Assembly (NCBI RefSeq): GCF_963676685.1
Contig: NC_092347.1
Coordinates: 91,452,592 to 91,516,591, forward strand
Reading direction: 5' to 3'
Length of the DNA: 64,000 nt
Source of the DNA: Mytilus edulis
Lineage: Eukaryota > Mollusca > Bivalvia > Mytilida > Mytilidae
The number at the start of each line of letters is the position of its first letter. Positions within the stretch are counted from its first letter, which is position 1. A model generated the notes under the pieces. It searched no databases. It was not told the DNA's origin and worked only from the letters and a program-made list of their open reading frames with translations. Below, in pieces: positions 1 through 11,601 of the stretch. The position numbers were made by a program, and so were the translations under genes.

Positions 1-95
1 AATCATAAAAATTCTCAGGAAAATTCTAAACGGAAAGTCCCTATTCAAATGGCAAAATCAAAGGATCAAATGCATCAGACGAATGGATAACAACT
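1..95 (+). repeat. Family B dispersed element, partial copy at window edge
   Basis: The first ~95 bases match the start of the copies at 748 and 61084: an A-rich beginning, a fragment reading like 'ggcaaaatcaaag', then 'caaacgaatggataacaactgtcat'-type sequence. The copy stops abruptly and unrelated sequence follows. It is non-coding. Confidence 0.6.
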
Positions 96-747
96 GTCAT
101 ATAACGGTGTGGTGCATACATGTATTTGCCAATCTTGAAAATATCAACATTTGCAACATCATTGAGGACTGTAGGTTGCATTTCTGTAAATCTTGACAAT
201 GCAATTTCCCATAGAAACTCCTTTTACGGCTAAAACTGTACCACTTTTACTATGAAGTTTTGAAAAAAATCTTATCCTAGAATTGAAAGTTCATATGCAC
301 CACAATTTTTTTCAATGGTCAAAATATAGGGCTGTGCGGCATATTCTCAACGTTTATATGCCCTGAACTTCTCATAGTTTAAACTAACACTTATTTTCTT
401 AACGATCCCTACATCGAATGAAAGGTTACCACAGATTTCAATGTAAACAATTTGCACATGTATATTTACTGGTAACATTCCCAAGTTATGTCTCTGTGAG
501 ATGGAACATAGAGAGCATAACTGGGAACCAGTATGTAAACAAAATTTATTTTTCTATGAATATTCAAGATCTCCCCAAAAGAGGTGTGTTTTGAGAAACA
601 GCTGTATTTACAAAGTGCAACCTGTAAACAAATAATCTTATTTGTGATGTTCAAATACAACGTTCAGTTTACTGTTTTATCAAATAACACCAGAATATCA
701 AAATCTTTTCTTTATAACGTCTGATTTCAGTTTGAATATCTATATGA
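96..747. other. AT-rich sequence, nothing recognised
   Basis: Short open frames here have no recognisable motif. I see no gene, RNA or repeat beyond AT-rich background. Confidence 0.5.
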
Positions 748-1055
748 AAAAAGTAAAAACACAAAAATACTGAACTCCGAGGAAAATTAAAAAAGGAAAG
801 TCCTAAATCAAATGGCAAAATCAAATGTTCAAACACATCAAACGAATGAATAACAACTGTCATATTCCTGACTTGTTACATGCATTTTCTTATGTACAAA
901 ATGGTGGATTGAACCTGGTTTTATAGCTAGCTAAACCTCTCACTTGTATGACAGTCGTTTCAAATTCTATTACAATGTCAACGATGCGTGAACAAAATAA
1001 ACAGACACAATAGGAAAAAATGTCAAAAATAGGGGTACAGCAGTCAACATTGTGT
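748..1055 (+). repeat. Family B dispersed element (SINE/MITE-like)
   Basis: This copy starts with 'agtaaaaacacaaaaatact' exactly as the copy at 61084 does, and contains the shared core around 'tggtggattgaacctggt' and 'tagctagctaaacctctcac'. Beyond the point where the 61084 copy ends (after 'caacgatgc') it carries about 70 further bases ending near 'cagcagtcaacattgtgtta'. The reverse-oriented copy at 5885 has those extra bases too. It has no coding capacity. Confidence 0.8.
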
Positions 1056-1631
1056 TATCATCTTAATCACTATAAAAACAACAAATGAAACGAAGAATTG
1101 ATGAATTGATATCACTGCACCGTTGTTGCGTATGAATATATGTGCAATTTCCATAGTTGTCATAATAGTGGTTAATTGTTAAATCGAGAAGATAGGTACA
1201 CTGTTGCAATCATTCAAAGCAGAAATTTGTTTAAATTCGTAGAGAGTTTGATAAATTGTTTATTTGTGACATATTTATTCAATTAGTTTAAATGGTCCAG
1301 ATGCAAATATTAAGTACGAAATCTCGTGTGAGCTAGCGTATTGTAAAAGCTGGAAAAGTTGAAAGTAAAATCAAACGAGTTATTTCGAATGTGTGATTAT
1401 CGGAAAAATAACAGAAGGATATCCATATAAATCATCCTCATCTATATGATAAAATTATATAGTATAATCGTTATGGATTATTTTCATGAACAAAAGGATC
1501 TTTGAATAAAAGGCATAATTAAAAAATATTCTAAAATCTTAGATATAAGGACTTTTTACAATTGATATGAAGCTAACTCTGCAGACAATACTAATCATTG
1601 ATTATACACATAAACACTCAAAGTTATAAAA
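1056..1631. other. Upstream region of GT31 pseudogene, no identifiable elements
   Basis: AT-rich sequence between the family B copy and the GT31 reading frame. It presumably held the promoter and 5' UTR. I cannot identify a convincing TATA box or initiator. Confidence 0.4.
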
Positions 1632-2722
1632 ATGAGGAAAACAATACTTTGGAAAATGTCTTCTTTAATAATTCTATGGATTATAACTTATAATTTGTTA
1701 AGACATCAGCGAGGAATACACAACAATGTTACGTCCGTTTCAAATAGTATACAAAAATTCCAAAACCAGTTTGTACAAAGATTGAAAATACAGAGGAAAG
1801 TACAAAGCAGAAGCCATGTTTTCGTTAAATACAATGGACGAAATATTTCAACGGAGTTTGAACTCTTTTATATGAACGTATCAACCGATAAACTTATGGA
1901 CACTCGTATTCACAAACACCGTTATAATTTGTTACTTGATACCAGCACAAACTGTAAAGAAAAATATGTATTCTTGCTAGTTGTTGTTTATTCAGCAACA
2001 TACAAATTCGATGAACGTCATGTTATAAGGAAAACATTTGGATCTATGTCACAATTTGACAATAAACATATTAAATATGTCTTCGTACTTGGAAAAACCA
2101 TGAATGATACTCAACAAAAAGAAATTGAACAGGAAAGTGTCAAATACAGAGACATTATACAAGGACATTTTATAGACAGCTACAGAAATTTAACATATAA
2201 ACGAGTATTTGGCTTGTTCTGGGTGAATAGATTCTGTGACAATGTGAAGTATGTCATCAAAATTGATGATGATATTACCATTAACATCCCTGTTCTTATT
2301 CCTTATCTTAGCAATAAACAAAACAAAATCAAGGTTTTAGAATGTCGTACTGTTATATAGCAGCTAGACCACAGCGGGGGATTCGCAGTAAATGGTATAT
2401 GTCTCTGTCTGAATACCCATTTACAACGTTTCCTCCTTATTGTGCCGGACCTTCCTCTATTATGTCAGCTGATGTTATAAGGCTGATGTATGAAGCGACA
2501 CACTTTGTGCCTTTTTTCTGGCTAGAGGATGTCTATGGTGGTGGATTTTTACCCTGGATTTCAGATTTACAGATTGTTCAACCGAAGTTTTATATAAAAG
2601 ATTTGAGAGCAAGTTTAAAAGAGAAGCCACGCCATTTATTTTACATCAATAATATTAAGAATGCAAGTCATCCCTATTTAATGTGGAAAACGATAGAAAA
2701 CTATACACAAAACTTCGTGTGA
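1632..2722 (+). pseudogene. Beta-1,3-galactosyltransferase-like (GT31), frameshifted copy
   Basis: The two overlapping frames 1632-2360 (242 codons) and 2342-2722 together cover one GT31 glycosyltransferase. The first frame has a short N-terminal hydrophobic anchor (residues ~9-24), 'RHVIRKTFGS' (equivalent of RxxIRxTWG), 'FVLG', 'DSYRNLTYKRVF' and the metal/nucleotide-sugar motif 'KIDDDITINIP'. The second has 'FPPYCAGPSSIMS' and 'WLEDVYGGGF'. Against the intact paralogues at 10414 and 31327, this copy has 25 instead of 23 bases between the shared GAATGT and the shared Arg/Lys-Pro codons (~2347-2371). The net +2 shift leads to a TAG stop at 2358-2360. No intron interrupts any copy, so splicing around the shift is unlikely. 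It is closest to the gene at 31327. If transcribed, it would give a protein lacking the C-terminal acceptor and catalytic motifs. Confidence 0.85.
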
Positions 2723-3032
2723 TCGCTGGTAATATTTGTTCAAAATTACACATTCATTTTATTGGAAAAAAGTGAAAGTAACAGATACCAGTGAAACAAT
2801 TCAAAAACTATTTACGGTGAGGGAACTAGACATTGTTCAACTTTATCTAAAACTATAAATTTTTTCAGTCTAATTTGAAGTATGGATTTTTGTTAATATG
2901 GCATCAAAAATGCAGAAAATCTAAGAAACTTTGGCTTTGACTATACCTCTTGTTCTTTGGGTTTATTAACTCTTCTTATGTTTGTTAGATTTTCAAATAG
3001 GCCTTGAGCATCGCCGTAGATATATATGTTGT
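2723..3032. other. 3' flank of GT31 pseudogene
   Basis: AT-rich, with no recognisable gene or repeat. Confidence 0.4.
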
Positions 3033-3165
3033 GTACAAATTATCATTTTGTACAAATTATAATTTGTACAAAAAAATTGTACAAATTATAATTTGTATTT
3101 TGACTTTGTACAAATTGTAATTTGTACAAAAAGTGCCTGTACACATTATAATTTGTACAAAATAA
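3033..3165. repeat. Cluster of TGTACAAATTATAATTTGTACA palindromes
   Basis: About four closely spaced copies of a palindromic unit. The best, 3046-3073, is a perfect 28-bp palindrome centred on AATTATAATT and flanked by GTAC. Others lie near 3076-3100 (half or imperfect), 3106-3130 and 3139-3159. No coding frame explains the pattern. Confidence 0.85.
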
Positions 3166-4381
3166 GGCTAAATTTCACTTATAACTTGTACAATATTTTA
3201 AATATAATAAGTTTCAAATCAAATGATAAAAAATAAATTCAATTTTAATTACGAATCAATATGAAACACACTGATAACTCTATTTACAATATGCTTAAAT
3301 GATTGCTACCGATAACATTGCAGTATGTTAATCCTTTCACATGTGATCAAAGTGATATAAAACGAGTTGTTGTAATTATAATGTTATCAATATTCTTTTA
3401 GGGGGGTCATAAGCTGTCAAATTACTGTTCACCAATTTTACTAAGATTTATTTTATATCATACTTAGCTGTATGCCCAAATTACAAGAAAGACAGAAATA
3501 AGCAATTAAAAATTCATGGACTCGATAATATGTATCTATTCGTATGCAGTTTGTCTAGACGTCATCTGATTAACCATTGAGATGACATTCGGAGACTGTC
3601 GAAGAGCATATAACCTGATAATATAAATACCAATGAAAACAGATATTGACCAGATGTAGGTCTGCTTGATTTCATATTGTAGGTAAAAAGTATGTCTATC
3701 ATCGTTTTAAAGTCATATGAAACTTCAAATTGAAAAAAATATACATATGTTTTTTTATAACTAAATGATTAGTTTTTATTATAAAACTTATGTACACATA
3801 CTTTTTTCTCAATAAAATTCTATTATATTTCCAATTTAAGAAGAAGTTTACTTTTTTAATTGTTTGCTTTCAGTGAACAACTCGCCGATATGTTTTCCAT
3901 ATGCAGTAAACTCATCGTGACCTTTCTCGTAAAAATCCGGTGATCGCAATATGCATAGATCTGTCATTGAAATAAACTATTATCATCATATTGTACATTT
4001 TAAACACGTGCTATATATATCCATGCTTCTTTGTTGATTGCTTACTAAAGTGACAATAGGTAAACTACGGCTTCAAAACTCGACAATAAATTAGCTGCCA
4101 TATTTTCACATCATAACAACGAGAGACATTTCTTTTGACGATTAAAAGATATGGATGAATAACAAATGACAAAATTGTGCACAAAGTTAATGATATATGC
4201 ATGCATGGGTTCAAGAATTGGATAAACATAATTTTTCACCAGTCCTTCGTTTCATATGACTTTTAACCAGTATAAGAATGTTTTTGTGGATCGAATCAGT
4301 CAACGATTTTTTTTTACAGTTTTTATGAAACAATAACGTTTTATCCACAAATGAAATTTCTTTCCGTGTTTATTGATCTCG
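3166..4381. other. AT-rich non-coding stretch
   Basis: No open frame with recognisable motifs and no repeat matched elsewhere in the window. Confidence 0.4.
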
Positions 4382-4707
4382 AACTAGTTTACTTTCGAGT
4401 TAGTGTCAAGGTTAATTGGATCATGATATAGAGCATGCACACATTAGAGAATTCAAAGAATTATCATATTATGTTTTATATAAATACCATGCATTCTCAA
4501 TTGTTTATTAAGTATTTCTTATCAGTTTTTTAATGACTTGGTGCAACTAGTTTACTTTCGAGTTAGTGTCAAGGTTAATTGGATCATGATATAGAGCATG
4601 CACACATTAGAGAATTCAAAGAATTATCATATTATGTTTTATATAAATACCATGCATTCTCAATTGTTTATTAAATATTTCTTATCAGTTTTTTAATGAC
4701 TTGGTGC
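4382..4707. repeat. 163-bp tandem duplication
   Basis: Two head-to-tail copies, 4382-4544 and 4545-4707, each starting 'aactagtttactttcgagtt' and ending 'gacttggtgca'. I see only about one difference ('attaagtatt' versus 'attaaatatt'), so the event is recent. It is non-coding. Confidence 0.9.
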
Positions 4708-5884
4708 AATTAATTTGCTCGTTATAACTATTTCCACCTAGATGCAGGTTTGTTTATATTTTTTTTATACGACTTTCCCTTCGCATTTGCAATGGACGGT
4801 GGTCAGAGTTTTAGCAAAAGGTCGTAGTTAAAAGTACTGCAATCTGAAAATATCTGCGAATAACTGTACGTCAAACCAACAATTCAATATCAGTACTTTA
4901 TTAAAGATTTTGAAGGATTTAAGTTACAAGAAAGTTCACGATAAGTTGTTTTATTGTAAAACTTCAAGTATGTAATAAAATAGTTATTTAAAAAAAAAAC
5001 AAATACATAAAATAAATGCTCAATGAAAAACAGTTATAAGTAGTTTAAACATTCTGTATGTCATTTCTGTTACATTTTTTTTTATCATCATTTCAACATT
5101 TCAACATGTTGCATTCATCAAATGTTGACGTGGCCCCTTAATCGAAATGTTAAATACAAAGTTTATCCAATACACATCATGAAATTTTGATAATGTGTTG
5201 AATATAAATCATGTCATATATTAATGTTGCCCTTGCTGCTGGTTTAAGCTTTATGCATTTAAGACAAAGCCTTTCAAATCGCCCCAATGTTGATATTTTA
5301 CCTTTTTTTGTTTTTGTTTACATAAAAGATATATCCTAACCAAAGCAACATTTACCATGAAATCACATACAAGGGTATTGTAATGATACATTTATCTTTT
5401 GTGATGAAGTTATGGCCACATGAAATTCCACCAATACGTAATGATAAAGGTAATTCACTTAAATTTTGGTGTTGCTAAAGGTAAATCTTTTCTCAAACCG
5501 GTTATGCAATTAGGCTTTGAACAAATTGTGAGTACCCTTGTGTTCTTTTGGTCGATGGTTCTATGTTTCCACCAAATAAGAAGAAAACTGCCCAAAGATT
5601 TTTGAAGCTAGTTCCAATGATGATGTGTTGAACTACATTTAATGGTAACATGGGTTGAGCATCTTAATAACGTGTCATAGTATTATTCTATTTGTCTTTA
5701 TGAATAATATCTTTTACTGTTTAGTCTGTTTTTGTGATATCCATTTGACGGGACTCTGTACTTATACATCCCGTCATTGTGTAATTGTGCTATGGCTAAT
5801 TAATGTCTTTAATTCTTGCTAACATGCGTTATCTATATGCCTTTTTGTGCGTCTTTGGGTTTGTTTTATTCTGATTAAGATTAT
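4708..5884. other. AT-rich non-coding stretch
   Basis: Nothing recognised. The 61-codon frame at 5420 has no family motif. Confidence 0.4.
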
Positions 5885-6165
5885 TACACAATGTTGACTG
5901 CTGTATCCCTAGTTTTGACATTTTTGACTTGATGTCTGTGGGTTTTTTTTGCACTTCGTTGTCAAAACAATGGAATTTGATGCGACTGTCATACAAGTTA
6001 CAGGTTTAGCTAGCTAACAAACCAGGTTTAATCCACCATTTTTCCACACAAGGAAATAACTGTACCAAGTCATCAGGAATATGGCAGCTGTTATCTATTC
6101 TTTTGATGTGTTTGTGCTTTTGAGATTGCATCTTATGAGGGACTTTCCGATTTGAATTTACCTAA
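5885..6165 (-). repeat. Family B dispersed element, reverse orientation
   Basis: The reverse complement of the element at 748. It shows 'caatgttgactgctgt', 'gcgactgtcatacaagt', 'tagctagctaacaaaccagg', 'tttaatccaccattt' and 'ggactttccgatttgaattt' in the expected order. Confidence 0.8.
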
Positions 6166-7407
6166 GAGTTACTGTTTTAATTTATTGATATGTCGATCTT
6201 CTGTTTGTTTCCGCTGTTTAATAACTGATAAGAAATTTTTAAGGAACCATCTTACTCATGAACCAATTCCCGAGGAAACACGACTATTTAAACGACGTAA
6301 GATCTAACTTAGTGAAGTCAGGGATATTGGGAAAATATTGCGTATATATACATAGCAGTGGTGGTGGTTACATCTTTGACTATGTTTTATGTTTTAACAC
6401 TGTGAAGAATAATGAGAATCCTGGTTTTTGGAACATGTTGTGCACTTTGCATTTAAAGTACCCTTGTAGCAAGCCTTTCGGAGTAAAATTCCTGCCCAAA
6501 CAATCTCAATGTTCACAACAGAAAAAAATGTATGTTTACATATTAGTACTTAATCTAAACGATTTAATTCAACTATGTAGTGAAATATTTGCCACTTGCG
6601 AGCGGAATATAATCAAACAAAAAACAACATACATTTCGATTCTTTCGTTAGAACCTGCATAGAACTAGAAAAATATCTTTAACTAACATGTTATGAACAA
6701 AATATCAATGGAAACCCATGATCTGTTTTGTTTTTGCCTTTTCTCGTTGTCCCCCTGAATTTCCTAAACATTAGGCATTTGGTGATTACATTTTTAAAAA
6801 TTGACCTGGACGTATACATTGGATATTCTTTCGTTATAGGAGTACTATCTTGCCTTTCACAATTCGGACCTTATTTTCTTACTTTTTATGACCCCTCTTG
6901 AAATATTTTTAAGCACTTAGGAAAATCTCAATTACCGAACTTTGAACTCAACTATTATTTTTCGACTCTTCGACCAGACAAAAATTAAAGTGTAAACGTT
7001 TCTCTAAACGAAAAATCAAAATTAATCTTGCATTAGGGTGGTCCATTAAAGTTGAAAATGTGTTGCCCTGGTCATTCCACTATATAATAAGATTGTAATA
7101 TTATCAACCAATGAAATCATCAGGTTTTTTTTCATCTTCATGAACAAGAATTATTTCAAATACGGAACATGTCTTAATTACAGGAAGTAAAAATTAAGAA
7201 GATTTTATGAACTTAACGGTGTATACATCTCTTTTTACGTTAGTCTTCCTTCTGAAATGTTGCTTTAAAAATATGTTATTGAAAATAATACGTCAATTGT
7301 CTTAACCTAAATTAAGGTGAATGCAGTTTCCCGCGCTATTCAAATCGCGTAAAAAGATGATAAAACGATAACTCAAGGCAAAAGCAAACACTAAGGGTTC
7401 GCATGAA
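6166..7407. other. Non-coding stretch with one unexplained 134-codon frame
   Basis: The frame at 6258-6662 (+) is the longest in this stretch that nothing explains. It has several Cys but no signal peptide, membrane segment or motif that I recognise. It could be chance. Nothing else is seen. Confidence 0.35.
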
Positions 7408-7725
7408 CTACAAAAGGAGCGAGATTGGACAATAGATAGGACAAGGATCCGTTACCGTTGGATACATCAGCTGCATGAAAGTAGTGAGATGACACACCGA
7501 CACATCTTTTCGATACACCAAAGCGTGATGATGATAGTAACATTTATAAAGATTCGATTTTAGTCTTTCTTGTTTATTCCTCTGTTGCAGCAGTTTTTGT
7601 ACAATAGCAAACTCCCGTTTATGACGTCCGAATATTGTAAACATGCACAGGCGTAATGTATTTTTAATGATAGTCATAAATAGTTTTGTATCACATCTTA
7701 AAACTGAACTGCTACAATAAGACAT
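7408..7725 (-). pseudogene. Possible Penelope-like RT C-terminal remnant
   Basis: The 105-codon minus-strand frame contains a segment around 'LKSNLYKCYYHHHALVYRK' followed by 'SVCHLTT'. This parallels the C-terminal stretch of the Penelope-like relic at 41514-42530 (there 'LRKFYGHHHELVDRY', then a Val-Ser-Gln-Met stretch). No catalytic domain is present. The match is short and judged by eye, so I treat it as a probable fragment only. Confidence 0.4.
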
Positions 7726-8569
7726 CTAGTCAACCGACATGATATAACCAAATGTCATATGTTTGTTTTAAAAATTTTCCTATTGATAACTGTTATTAAT
7801 TCTGTATGAGAGATTAATTTACTCACATTTAAAGAAAATGAGATTTGCACTATGAAACTATGACGGTTAATAATTACAAAAAGCCAATCTAACTGTTTAC
7901 GTACAGTATGTTAAGTCTATCCTCATCAAATACACTGGAGACCAAACATGTGGAAATTAAGCAAATCGTGTATAGAATTGATATCGAGCATAGAAACCAT
8001 TATCGCACCGCGCGTAAATTATGACGTTGTGATTGGTTTGAGGGCATACGACTCATTTGTGAAAACGAGTACATTGGCTCCTCTTAAAATTACATTAGGT
8101 TTGATTACGTATGAAGATTATTTCCTGAAATCCTGAAACTTTGTTAAAAATTAATTTGATGTCTATTATTTTAACCCTTCTTATCTTTAAAATTAGCACA
8201 TGCAGGTATATTTTGTATTAGATATTTGAATTGGTTAGGTGAAAAATAGCTTGTATGTAAATTTTTGCCAAAATCAATATGGTATCGAAACTGTATCGTA
8301 TGTCCTTAACGCCGTGACCACATATGGATCAGAATGATTTTAGTATATAACATTGGGGGTTCAAGACGCCACGTCTACTTTTAATGTCGACGTCCTACAT
8401 TGATGTTGTTGTATTTCATTGTTTATTGTTCTACAATAAGCGGCAGGAAAAGTCCCGCGTGCGTAATTTGTTACACAATTCGCTAAATTTTTCAATGTCT
8501 AATGTCTATTAACATAATACAAAAGTTCCAATAGTTTTATCACATATAAATATGAATTGATAGTTAAGG
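7726..8569. other. Non-coding stretch
   Basis: No supported gene. The 62-codon frame at 7948 has no recognisable family. Confidence 0.35.
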
Positions 8570-8815
8570 TCACAAAACCAGGTTCAATCCACCATTTTTT
8601 TCTAAAAATGTCCTGAACCAAGTCTGGAAAATGGAAATTGTTATATTATAGTTTCTGTGTGTGTAACATTAAAGTGTTGTGTTTCTGTTGTGTCGTAGTT
8701 CTCCTCTTATATTTGATTGGTTTCCCTTAGTATTAGTTTGTAACCTGTATATGTTTTGTTTTCTCTCAATTGATTTATGAATTTCAAACAACGGCATACT
8801 ACTGTTACCTTTATT
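8570..8815 (+). repeat. Family C dispersed element (SINE-like)
   Basis: Head 'aaaccaggttcaatccaccat' (as in family B), then the family C tail with 'tgtgtcgtagttctcctctt', 'ttagtttgtaacctg' and the diagnostic end 'cggcatactactgttacct'. The same tail occurs at 19355, 24005 and 48940. Confidence 0.75.
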
Positions 8816-10413
8816 CAAGATCTAGAATGTCAAAATTATATTTAATTTGACCGTTATTCCAAGATCATAAATTTATGATGACCATAATTCCATTCTTTAT
8901 GTTATACATAAATGAGGACGAAACCCATATTAAATGTCGACGCACCTTTCTAACCAAATGTATGTGTTACAACATGCCGCAGCTAATGATTTAGTTTTTA
9001 AAAAAAATTGTCGCTATCTTATACGGTTTCTGAGGAGAACCAATAATTAGCCAAAATCTGAATTTAGAACATGACATTTGACCTTTACTTTGGCCTCATT
9101 TTCATTCTGATGAACCCTGGACTTCAAATCAAAAGGCCCTAGGTGACGTTTCCATAAGGATTTTCCGGACATTGCTTCGGTCATTTTTTCCCCCCACATA
9201 AAACGAGAAATTTGAGGGGCATGATTCGTCAGTTTCCTTTTCGGTTGCGAAGGAGTACCGATAACAAAAATAGTGATTAGGGAGATAACTCTTAACAAGA
9301 AAAGTGTTCGATTAATAGTGTCATTTTTAAAAGTGCATTAACAGCTCAATATCGTATACAAAGTAGTCGAACCACATATTTCGAAATAAAATCTTCTCGC
9401 AAAACAAATTATTGTAGTAGAAGTAATAATCAGGCGCAAAATAATACGTCTTTCTCTTGAAAAGTAGAAAGACTTAATAATGAGATGATTCGTAAAAATA
9501 TGAAAGCATAAAACCAAATAAGCCAAAATATTACTGCCAAAATCGTCTGACATTTGAAATTCTGCAACTGACTGATAACCTAGTCCAAGTTTGTTCCGAT
9601 ATCTGAAAGCCTTTAGAGATAATATTTTGTCCGTAGAACGTAGGAGTGAAGTTCATATTAAAACATCTTAATAACCGACCCATCCTTATTTTTCACTATT
9701 TTTTCGATGAATTAGGACTTGAAGAGGATTAAGTTAGTATTATGAAATTGAAAAAAAAAACCTAAGATGTTTTGATTAACTCTTTTGACTTTTTGACAAT
9801 TAAATATTTTTGAAATATTGGCGCAAAGTTAAAATTTCATGCAATCCTGGTATCTATGATGAGTTTATTTTAAATTTACAATATTCATGTTACCTGTGAC
9901 AAAAGCAGAATATCTTTCGGTCTAATTGAACATATGATTAGTTAACACAATTTTGATTGTTTTACACAAAAGCTTTCAATATCTTGATAAAATTTGTTCA
10001 AGGAGACTCGCGGGTATAAATCAATTTTTTTTCTAATATAGGATTTTTCTATTTTTTACTTTAAATGAACTTTATCATGTACTTAATGTAAATGTTCTTA
10101 TTTGCATAATGTCAATAGTATAACAATGCCATACATGTCAAGTCGTTCACTTATATCGTGTTAAAGTGTATGTATGCACTATAGTTTGAACACCAAATGG
10201 ATCAATAAAAAATAAAATAAAAAAAGAAATGTTTTAACATAAAAACCCATTCAAAATTTAAATGGATTAAATAAACAATTAGAAGTATTTATCGTTTTAT
10301 CTATACGGTAGTAATATATTTGGGTTTTTTTGTTGTTAAATAGTCTGAATACATGACTTCAACGAAATCATCCTTCATAATTTATTTCCGACAATGAATG
10401 AATTTTAGTAACT
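8816..10413. other. Non-coding stretch upstream of the intact GT31 gene
   Basis: AT-rich. Small frames at 9047 and 9338 (-) have no recognised motif. The segment near 9848 ('cctggtatctatgatgagttt') is a short motif also seen at 21410 and 24474, suggesting a repeat end. Confidence 0.35.
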
Positions 10414-11601
10414 ATGAAGTTGATAAAAAAAATACTTGTGATATATGTGTTTACCATCGTCTCATGGATAATAGTTACAAATTACAACAGCAGAAACATT
10501 GTGTGTGTTTGTTCAACATCTCATCCAACAGACCAGAAACAAATAGATGAAAGACATAAAGATATTCAAATTGATAACAAAATTATAACGCTGCCATCAA
10601 CTGTTACTGTTCAACAGGTTACTGCTAATATACAGAAGGATTGGACTAAAGCTGAGATATCATTGTCTAATATTACACCAAAAGACAAAATAATAAGAGA
10701 TAAAGTGATCATCGATAATTTCAGAAGCTTCTATGTCAATGCATCGGCGGATCAATTAAATGACCCATTCATTCATCAACATCGATATATTACTTTGCTC
10801 AACAATGTTTTAAAATGTTATGAGAAAGATGTATTTCTTTTAGTATTTGTTCATATAAAAACATCGAACTTTGAAGGACGTCATTTGATTCGTTCGACCT
10901 TTGGATCTATATCTAAGTTTGAGAATAAACTGATTGAATATGTTTTCGTGCTTGGACAGACAAAAAATGTAACACTTCAACGGGATATTCAAAATGAAAG
11001 TGAAATATACAAAGACATTGTGCAAGGGAATTTTATAGATTCATACAGAAACCTAACAAACAAACTTGTCTTTAGTTTGTTTTGGGTCAATAAGTTCTGT
11101 AACAATGCAAAATTTGTAATAAAAATGGACGAAGATATTACAATAAACGTTCCCCGTTTGATTCCTTATCTCTCAAAGAAAGTGGACAACAATTCTACAT
11201 CAAATATTTTGGAATGTAAAATGATTACACGTAATAAGCCTCAACGTCGTCGTCGACACAAATGGTATATTTCATTGGAAGAATATCTATTTTCGACATT
11301 CCTTCCATACTGTGCCGGACACAGTTCAATCATGTCAATTGATATCGTACGGAAAATGTACAACGCTTCAACGAAAGTCCCGTTTCTATGGTTGGAGGAT
11401 GTTTATGGAAGTGGATTTTTATCTTTGCTCTCACAATTGAGAATTTCAATGCCAAACTGTTACATAAGTCCTGTGAAACGCAATCTTAAAGCTCAGCCAT
11501 GTAATCTATTCTATCTAAACAATTTAAAGAGTGTGAATAATTCTATAATCATTTGGGAAAAAATAAAATCCCATAACATATCTATGTCTTGTAAATGTTG
11601 A
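10414..11601 (+). CDS. Beta-1,3-galactosyltransferase-like protein (GT31), intact
   Basis: An intact 395-aa single-exon frame. It is predicted to be a Golgi type II membrane enzyme transferring a sugar from a UDP donor through a beta-1,3 linkage; donor and acceptor cannot be told from sequence. Residues ~6-22 form the signal anchor, and residues ~30-100 a divergent stem. The catalytic domain carries 'RHLIRSTFGS' (~156-165), 'FVLGQT' (~178), 'DIVQGNFIDSYRNLT' (~201-215), the DxD-type motif as Asp-Glu-Asp (~239-241, 'KMDEDITINVP'), 'LPYCAGHSSIMS' (~297) and 'WLEDVYGSGF' (~326-335). The length suits the family. The other copies have Asp-Asp-Asp at the DxD site, and this one has a basic run (QRRRRHK, ~277-283). 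The start is the first Met, just ahead of the anchor. It is more diverged from the copies at 1632 and 31327 than those are from each other. The family call is firm; the enzymatic specificity is unknown. Confidence 0.9.
   Translation: MKLIKKILVIYVFTIVSWIIVTNYNSRNIVCVCSTSHPTDQKQIDERHKDIQIDNKIITLPSTVTVQQVTANIQKDWTKAEISLSNITPKDKIIRDKVIIDNFRSFYVNASADQLNDPFIHQHRYITLLNNVLKCYEKDVFLLVFVHIKTSNFEGRHLIRSTFGSISKFENKLIEYVFVLGQTKNVTLQRDIQNESEIYKDIVQGNFIDSYRNLTNKLVFSLFWVNKFCNNAKFVIKMDEDITINVPRLIPYLSKKVDNNSTSNILECKMITRNKPQRRRRHKWYISLEEYLFSTFLPYCAGHSSIMSIDIVRKMYNASTKVPFLWLEDVYGSGFLSLLSQLRISMPNCYISPVKRNLKAQPCNLFYLNNLKSVNNSIIIWEKIKSHNISMSCKC

Noticed and set aside
2342..2722. Separate 126-codon gene starting at 2342
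   Set aside because: It is the C-terminal half of the GT31 copy, entered by a frameshift. The Met is not a conserved start.
9047..9553. Two small minus-strand frames (83 and 71 codons)
   Set aside because: No recognised domain or neighbour support. The hydrophobic starts are ordinary for AT-rich DNA.
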